The position numbers and the translations under genes are program-made. Below, in pieces: positions 57,290 to 64,000 of a stretch of DNA of 64,000 nucleotides. The first letter of the stretch is position 1. Each line of letters opens with the position of its first letter. Source of the DNA: Melieria omissa. Taxonomy: Eukaryota > Arthropoda > Insecta > Diptera > Ulidiidae. The notes beneath the pieces are model-generated. The model was not told where the DNA came from, did not search any database, and saw only the letters and a list, made by a program, of their open reading frames with translations. Location: contig OZ020267.1 in assembly GCA_963971225.1 (NCBI GenBank), forward strand, positions 118,041,891-118,105,890, given 5' to 3'.

Positions 57290-57770
57290 GCACTATGACC
57301 TAAAAGATCTATTGTGTCCCCTTCTTAGACTTCGCAGTTCGTCCCTGAGTCCAGTATCCAAGATGAATCTTAGTATATTTCCTAAGCCTCTGCAAACCCA
57401 GTACGAACCTGGTAAAATCACCCAGATGCGTTTTCCGTTTGTGCATTAGTGCATATGCCTAGCATGTGTATTGCAATTTCATTGTCCTGCAAACAGAACC
57501 TACAGAGTTCGTTCACCCTGATACCTAGTTTGGTTAGATGATAGTTCAGTCTACAATGCCCTGTCAATATACCTGTGACAATCCTTAGATTATTATTTGA
57601 GAGACTCATACATTCCTTGAATCGTTTCGTCAAGTTCATTTGGTTTCTCAAGGCATTCCGACACCAGTTTCGAAGATACCTGGTAGGATCTTAATGCCTT
57701 GATTGCCGCATTGCCGCTTGGCTGTCTGACAGGATCGTGATCTTCCTTTAAAAAACCAAAATTACACGTT
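57290..57770 (-). mobile_element. LINE fragment: RNase H end and zinc knuckle
   Basis: The minus strand reads NAAIKALRSYQVSSKLVSEC (RNase H, about 57720-57640), then IVTGILTGHCRLNYHLTKLG and CRFCLQDNEIAIHMLGIC. Same domain order as 51525-51960 but a different family. Several frame breaks. Confidence 0.8.
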
Positions 57771-57843
57771 TTAATATTTCATTGTAAAGTGATTTCACAG
57801 GCTATAATAAGGTAACAAATTTATGATACCTTAGCAGTGGCGT

Positions 57844-58198
57844 GGCAGTGGCAGCCGCCGTGGCTCAGTTGGTTAGTGCGTTGGTCCGCGAGTCGAAGGC
57901 AGCAACCCCAGGTTCAATACTGCCTGTAATAACACCTAAAAAAAAATAACGGGAAAACTCGTTTTTTCTTTCGGTGGCTGTCCTCTCAGCTGGAAATGGC
58001 AAACCTCTGAGAGTAAAAATTGCTTATGAAAGAGCTCCCAACCTGCCGTTCGGAACCGGCATAAAACTGTAGGTCCCGGTCCCTTCCACCCGCGTACAAA
58101 TTCACACGCACAACACGGGTGGTTGCGGGAAGCTAGGCCTTAGTCTCGCGCCTTAGTCTGGGCTGCCGTGCCAGTCAATTATTTTATTTATTATTAGA
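57844..58198 (+). repeat. SINE copy 7
   Basis: Flanked by AGTGGCGT (57836-57843 and 58199-58206). Intact A box and a B box AGGTTCAATAC. Its 3' body has a small duplication (CTCGCGCCTTAGTCTGG). Confidence 0.9.
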
Positions 58199-58739
58199 AG
58201 TGGCGTCCCCAGAGGTGGGATTATGGGAATAGATCTTTCCTGCCTCTTGGTGGATAAATTCATTTATCCAATTTGGTGTAACAATATAGAATTATGAAAA
58301 TTTTAATTATTTGCTTTATCTCTTCTCTGAGCACCCACTTGAAACCTCAAATAGTTGAACTTCCCATGATCTGGCCAGACCATGGTGTAAACAAGAGGAT
58401 AGTCGAGGATTGTTTATAAGGATATAAAAAAGCCGGAAAGTGTGAACACAATGATTGCTTTTGCTTGCCTACATTTTATTTCTGAATTTTTTTCACTGTT
58501 AACAATTCTGAACTGCTTTGCCAAAGAAAAACATGCAGAACATGCTCAATATGTTACTTTTCATGCTGAACTGGCCGCATATCGTTTTCCTTGTCGCCTT
58601 CGTCGTCGCTATCTTCACGCTGAATTATCTACTGCTGTAGGCAAAAAATAATTTTAAAATTCTTTATTTGTTTTTCCAAATCTATTTCGTCCCCCCGGCC
58701 CCAATACACTTGTGCCAACGATTTTTCCAATCCTCAAAA

Positions 58740-58995
58740 CAGAATTATCATCCAGCGGCTATGCTGGCTCGGTCATGTCTGCCACATGGACGGCGAAGCT
58801 CCGGCGAATAGGTGTTCGATGCGATGGTTGGAGGTCGACGGCGAAGAGGGAGGCCGTGTCTCTGGTGGAAGGACCAAGTTGAAGAGGCCCTGGTATCTCT
58901 TGGTGTGACCGACTGGGGAATGTGCGCGCAAAGCAGAGGCGCCTTTAGAAAAGTTTTGTGGCAGGCCAAAAGGTTTTGTTTCAGGGCCAAATGAA
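58740..58995 (+). mobile_element. LINE tail fragment
   Basis: Plus-strand frames read RLCWLGHVCHMDGEAPAN, then a frameshift into GRPCLWWKDQVEEALVSLGV. These parallel [17 protein letters not shown] and [11 protein letters not shown] of the LINE at 21773-23484. About 250 bases remain. Confidence 0.75.
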
Positions 58996-59394
58996 TGCGT
59001 GAAATTGGCAGCACCGTTATTATTACTTCTAGCAACAAATTAATATCTTAATTTTGTTGCTTTTAAGCATAAGTTGCCGCTATTGCTTAGAGAATTTTTT
59101 CAGAGAAATTGTCCTCTCTGATTTAACTCTAGCGTCGAAGTTCAAAAACAATGTCCACCTGATCCTCCCTTTCTTCCATCTCTGTCACAGAAAACACCCA
59201 ACCGAATTGATAAAAACTAGACACGGCAAATACTTCCTTCACTTCAGGAATGTAATTGAATTGACACCAAAACACGGACATAATCATGAATACAATGGAT
59301 AAATATTAATTTTGAATATGTTCAAACATTATTTCCCAACGAAAATAATAATTTACCTTCGCAAAACAAAATCAAAGTCAAGACGGGTGAAGGT

Positions 59395-59860
59395 AGGTTT
59401 TGCGCCAAGTAACTTCGTTCCAAACAGAGCAAACAACGAACCAACGTCGATTCAACGAGGAAAATTCGGGATTCGCTAATGTTTTTGTTGTTATCGTTGT
59501 GTGTAATAGTTTTACAATTTCAGCGTTTCTTTTCGCCAGCGCAACAACAACAACAACAGCACATCGGCTTCCTCCTCTTCGCACAATTGTGCGAGAATGA
59601 ACGAGTGAGCACAGACGCAGCATTCGTGTTGTTATGATCTGCGCTCAGAGCATTGTGCTCTCATTTCAAGTGTTTCTTCCTCTTGTTGCCTACCCCTCGC
59701 ATCATGAAGACGGGTGGCGATATCAGCACCCGCATTCAAATTTTTGCTTGTACGTGATGCACACTCTTTATGTTCTATACTTTTTGATATTATACATTGA
59801 GCTCAGAAGCAAATTGGCTGCGGACGGTTTGAAAAGTATGCTTTAATTTTTTCGTTTTTC
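59395..59860. repeat. Dispersed repeat family Z, second copy
   Basis: Carries TTCGCCAGCGCAACAACAAC, CACAATTGTGCGAGAATGAA, and CGGGTGGCGATATCAGCACC in the same order as 39370-39640, preceded by GATTCGCTAATGTTTTTG as at 38710. Confidence 0.7.
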
Positions 59861-59919
59861 CAATTTTTTTTCCTTTGAATGAAAATTGGCTGTTGGTGAT
59901 GCTTGTTTTTTAGTTGAAA

Positions 59920-61610
59920 ATGTGTACATCACCATTAGCTGATTTTCAAAGCACTTTTAAAATATTTAACCGTTTATACGAACTTTCGAAACGACTTGAA
60001 AACCTAATAGCGGAATCGCAATGCAGCAGCGGCAGAGGCAGTATCAGTGGCAGTGGCCGTGATCACCTGTTTCATATTTTACTGCTCACAGCTCACAATG
60101 CAGCAGTGATAGTATTCGACAAAAAAAAAAAGAATTCCATTCAGGAACTGCTCTATATGAGCTTGATTTGAAATTACAACGAATATGGACGAGAGAAATT
60201 TATACCCAGGAGGAGAGGCAGACACATGGGTTTTTTTTAAAAAGCATGTCAGATAAAAAAGGAAAAAGACCCCCCCCCCCAAGAATTCAGGAAAGTAACA
60301 CGGTTGAGTGTGGAGATCTCCAATATGCTTCTGGAATTTGTCAAAAAGAACTTGACAAAAACAATAACAATAATAACGATACTCAAGCGAAACTCCCGAC
60401 AAGCACACACCTCGTATTGAAATATTCGCACTCGCTGAGAAATGTAATTTGATTGAAATACTCAAAATTTCTCAGCTGTCGGCACTTTTTGAGCGCTTCC
60501 TGATTCTGAGGCACTCTTATCCTCCTTTAGGATTCAGTAGTACCTATCTCTAATCGTCTTCCACCGTTTCTTAACTTTTTCGACTGAAAATATGCACAAC
60601 TGAATAAATGTTCTTCTACTTTATTTGGTATTTACCTGGCTGGTTCACTTGACTCGCGATCTCCTCCCATTTTTTGTCCTTTTTTTTAATACTTTTTTTA
60701 ACCCTGTGGCTCTTGTACAAAGTGTTTTCGCCCTTATACAAGCCCTACACTTTTCTTATATTAATTTTTAGTATTACCTTTTAACCATATATATTATATT
60801 ATATATATTATACTCTTTTGAAAGGTTGAAAAATCTACTATTAGAAAAAACATTTTAATTTTTTTTTTATTATATAATGTTTCTGTTATTAATTTTTGAA
60901 CAGAACAACTTCAAAAAGTAACAACTAAAAGTGGGCACTAATAATTCGTACCACCGCAAATGAAAGAAAAATTAATATCGGGTTATATCTCCTTCTGCTG
61001 CGATTACAGCCTGGCATCGACTTTGCATTGAAGAAATAAGTTTCTGACACTCTTTCGGTGTAATAGAGTCCTAAATCTCTTCAATTTTGTTTACTAGTTC
61101 CAAGAGGGTTCGTGGGGGCTCATTCCTCAATCTTCTTTTCATTAGGGCTCTATTGAACTTATATCTGGGCTCTGAAGGCCAGACTAAAACTAAAACTTCA
61201 ATATTATTGTTGTGGAACCGTTTTTGAAAAATTAATGTGAGAAATTGAAAAATTAATATAAGAAAAAGCGTAGGGGTACGAATTAATAGTGGTTAGGGTT
61301 TGTATATATTCGTTTTCGTCATTGAGAGCTTTGCGGCAGTGGTAGTGAATTTAGAAATAGAGCTAAGCACGCCAGTATTGCTTACTGCCACTGCTTTTAT
61401 GTGATTGCTTCCATTCAAATACACTGTTTCTAAAAAACAGGTGATCACTGTCACTGCCGCTGCTGCTGCCGCATTGTGTTTCCGCTTTAAGAACTCATTT
61501 GAAAAGCGCTCTGACTCGATGCGCTTAAAATGTTGAAAGCGGTTTGAAAACGTGTTTATACGAGTGTATTGACTCATAGCAACATGAGCTGTCGTATAAA
61601 CGGGGTATAT
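59920..61610. repeat. Relative of the 4584-5013 repeat, expanded
   Basis: TCGAAACGACTTGAAAA and GCTGATTTTCAAAGC at 59935-60005, and AACTCATTTGAAAAGCGCTC, GTTTATACGAGTGTATTGAC, CGTATAAACGGGG at 61490-61605, match blocks of 4584-5013 in inverse orientation. In between is AT-rich sequence, a poly-C run near 60270 and a Tc1-like scrap near 61000-61200 (GGGGCTCATTCCTCAA). Confidence 0.5.
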
Positions 61611-61813
61611 ATGGAAAAACAGGTGGACAAAAAGAACATTAAAAAACGAGAAAATATGAGCATCCATTTTATTTTATATACAAATGATCCAAAAAATAAG
61701 TATGTATGTATTATAAATACCAAAAAACACGTGTTAGTGGTCAAAACGACCGCTGCGATCTTTCTAGGTATGGAAAATTTGCAGTCTTTCTTGTGTTAAT
61801 GGCTACCCTACAT

Positions 61814-61945
61814 TGCCAGTGGCCGCCGTACCTCAGCTGGCTAGTGCATTGGGTCGCGAGTCAAATGCGACGCTCGAACCCATGTTCAAGACTCTCTGCT
61901 GCTAACACCGAAAAAAAAGAAAAATAACAATTTTTCTTTTCTCTT
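61814..61945 (+). repeat. SINE copy 8, 3'-truncated, diverged subfamily
   Basis: GTGGCCGCCGTACCTCAGCT with B box ATGTTCAAGAC and AACACCGAAAAAAAAGAAAA; closest to copy 3. The conserved body after the poly-A is absent. Confidence 0.75.
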
Positions 61946-61984
61946 AAAGAAAAAAAATCAATTAAAATTTGAATTTTGATGAAA

Positions 61985-62960
61985 CTTTATTATCAAAAAA
62001 ATATTTGGTTTGTGCCATTAGTAATGGAATTCGATGACTTTTTTACAATATAGCAGGCTGTAAGGCGCCAAGAACTGCACGTATGTTGTCCCTCAAATGC
62101 TCCAGAGTCTGCGGATTGTCTGCATAGACTTGGTCTTTCGCGTAGCTCCAAAGAAAAAAGTCCAAAGGGTTCAGATCGCACGATCTTGACGGCCAATTGG
62201 CATCACCAAAACACGAAATTATGTGTTCATTGAACCTGGTTTGCAATTCTGTCATGTTCGGTCGTTTTGCGTGGCAACCACATCTCCACATCCATATCTT
62301 CGATCGCTGACCAGAAATACTCGGTTATCATACGGCCATAACCTTCAGAGTTGACGGTAATGGTCTGCCCTTCGTCATTTTCGAAGAAATATGGCCCTAT
62401 GACACCACTGGACCATAATGCACACCAAACAGTGACTCTAGGTGGATGTATCGGGCGCTCGACAACCACGTGTGGATTTTCTGAGCCCCACACACGACAA
62501 TTTTGACTATTAACATAACCGCCGAGGTGAAAATGTGCTTCATCGCTGAAGACAATTTTGTGCGAAAAATTGGGATTTTCGGACTGTTTTACAAGCACCA
62601 ATTCGGTGTAGTGACGACGCATTCTGTAATCTCCCGGCTCCAATTTCTGCACCAACTGAACTTTGTATGGATGAAAATGCAAATCCAAATGCAAAATACG
62701 CCAAATTGAGGTGATGGAGATGTCCAATTGTTGTGAACGCCGGAGAAGCGATAAATTCGGGTCATCTTCAACACTGGCAGCTACAGCAGCAATATTTTCG
62801 GCCGAACGAGCAGGGCTATTACGTATTGGCCGTACATCTTGTACAGAAGTAGTTCGTTCGAATTTCGCCAATAAATCCGAAATTGTTGACAAAACAGACC
62901 TTCCGTGACATCCGAAATCCTTCCTTAGTGCGCGAAAAGTGGTGCTCAAATGTTCACCAT
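61985..62960 (-). mobile_element. mariner-type transposon with deletion at the second catalytic aspartate
   Basis: The frame 62949-62227 carries two helix-turn-helix parts and VFSDEAHFHLGGYVNSQNCR (first aspartate), then VTVWCALWSSGVIGPYFFE. Just after DMDVEMW it runs out of frame. The frame 62291-62043 resumes with LQTRFNEHIISCFGD and SRSCDLNPLDFFLWSYAKDQ (third aspartate). The expected FQQDGAxxHTA block between them is missing, so the transposase cannot be active. The ends could not be defined. Confidence 0.88.
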
Positions 62961-64000
62961 TTTTTTTAGTGAATTTTCACTATGTTTATACGTTGAGCGA
63001 TGCTAAATCAGTTCATTTTCATAAATGGCAAACACTAACCTACAATATTAACATAATGCAACCACAAATTACAGCTGCGGTGGTCGAACGCAGGGCTGCC
63101 AAAGTTTTACAAGTACAAGAGTTCCCCATCAGATGTTATACGCCTCTACTAACGTTTTTTTCTAATCCTCGAAGCACATAGCCTATTTCCACCGGGCCTT
63201 AATTGCATTTAAAGCTTAAATGTATCATTCAACATCGCATTTAATTAATTGTTGTTTAATTGTTTTTGTTTCAAAGTGCGTAAACTCACTTTTGTTGGAA
63301 CTGAATGCCGGCGAGATCACAGCTCTCGACTTCATACGTCCGATATCATGGCGCTATAACGGGCAGCCTAATTTCTGAGGAAATATAATGCCCATAAACA
63401 ATACCCATCCGTAGCTCTGCCTGGACATAAAGACAGTTATTGCAGCTTTTCGGGTTGCTATTCAGTCCAAATACCATATGAATATTGTTTATTAATATAG
63501 GTATTAAACTATTAAAAAAATGGGTGTCATTAGTAAAAAAAAAATTTTGTTGAAAATAGAGAATCGATCGATCACGGTCGTCGCGGATTGTTTTTTAATT
63601 GAAAAATTCCATACTTTGAATGAATGGATGCAAAAAGCAAAATATGCTAGTGCGTGCCTATGTGAGGATCAGTGGAGGTATTTGCGCAAAAGTGTGCATC
63701 TCGGCCGGCATATTGAAATATCATTGGATACATACACATTCCGTTTTCTCTTCCGGAAGAGTGCATATCGTTACCTTAATATAAAAGGACTCTAACTTAA
63801 TTTTTTTCAAAATAGATTTTTTTGCAGATTTCGGTAAGTCACCCAAAAGTGTAAGTCAAAAGTGTATTAGAACTTTTAAGGTAAAGACTTTGTGTGCTAC
63901 GAATAAAATTAACGCAAATACACGCAAAAAAAGGCCCTAACTCAGTTTTTGCTTCTCCTGAAAAGTAACAAAAAAGTAACATAGGGCTTTTCTATATTAA
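62961..64000. other. Right edge, no recognisable gene
   Basis: Two plus-strand open stretches exist. One at about 63301-63378 reads NAGEITALDFIRPISWRYNG and looks protein-like. The other is a 91-codon frame at 63520-63795 with an ATG. Neither matches a family I know, and no splice model joins them to eEF1delta, whose missing leucine-zipper exons I could not find here. Confidence 0.35.

Noticed and set aside
60249..60465. Minus open frame rich in I, V and F
   Set aside because: Low-complexity translation of AATAAC repeats and a poly-C run.
1..64000. CRISPR arrays or bacterial operons
   Set aside because: Repeats are dispersed transposons, genes have introns, and no regular spacer array exists.

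Overview
This window looks like nuclear DNA of a higher fly. It is AT-rich, its genes have introns, and its mobile elements are of insect type. The three recognisable host genes are fly-like. A tephritid-type fruit fly is my best guess, but that is inference; I cannot name the species from sequence alone.

Host genes. (1) Utx, the H3K27 demethylase, is on the minus strand. Eight exons between 31846 and 12353 encode the N-terminus and the TPR repeats. I assembled them by hand from splice sites; all phases agree over 532 codons. The JmjC end is not found and must lie left of 12353, probably outside the window. (2) nmd/ATAD1 (Msp1-type AAA ATPase) is a complete two-exon minus-strand gene at 41585-40379. 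(3) eEF1delta starts at 44151 on the plus strand. Its exon 1 and the exon at 54255-54335 are certain by homology. Between them lies an in-frame 129-codon lysine-rich exon that looks like an optional cassette. The 3' exons lie off the right edge. A tentative short minus-strand gene sits at 42217-41939, just upstream of nmd.

Everything else is mostly transposon remains, often nested. About 1-1170: Tc1 fragment. 2070-3715: TTAA element holding a SINE, then an I/jockey-type LINE tail. 3868-7300: short palindromic elements, a hAT element rich in TATCGATA, and a Tc1 copy. 7300-11320: nothing recognisable. 11326-12207: foldback element. 12353-31846: Utx, whose 16.5-kb third intron holds a DD37E transposon with perfect 29-bp termini, a solo LTR, a Tc1 element split by a LINE, another Tc1 split by a SINE, an R1-type LINE inside a terminal-inverted-repeat (TIR) element, and a hAT element. 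32200-41000: several repeat families, a hAT element with a pogo-like element inside it, two TTAA elements sharing one TTAA, then nmd. 42400-64000: the eEF1delta region, with a P-element-like miniature transposon, more TTAA elements, SINEs, LTR and LINE pieces, and a mariner with a damaged catalytic region.

Three patterns stand out. Many distinct palindromic elements are flanked by TTAA. A tRNA-derived SINE is present in eight copies, all in the same orientation. A 618-bp element has termini matching the classic P-element ends. No CRISPR arrays, rRNA genes or intact tRNA genes were seen.
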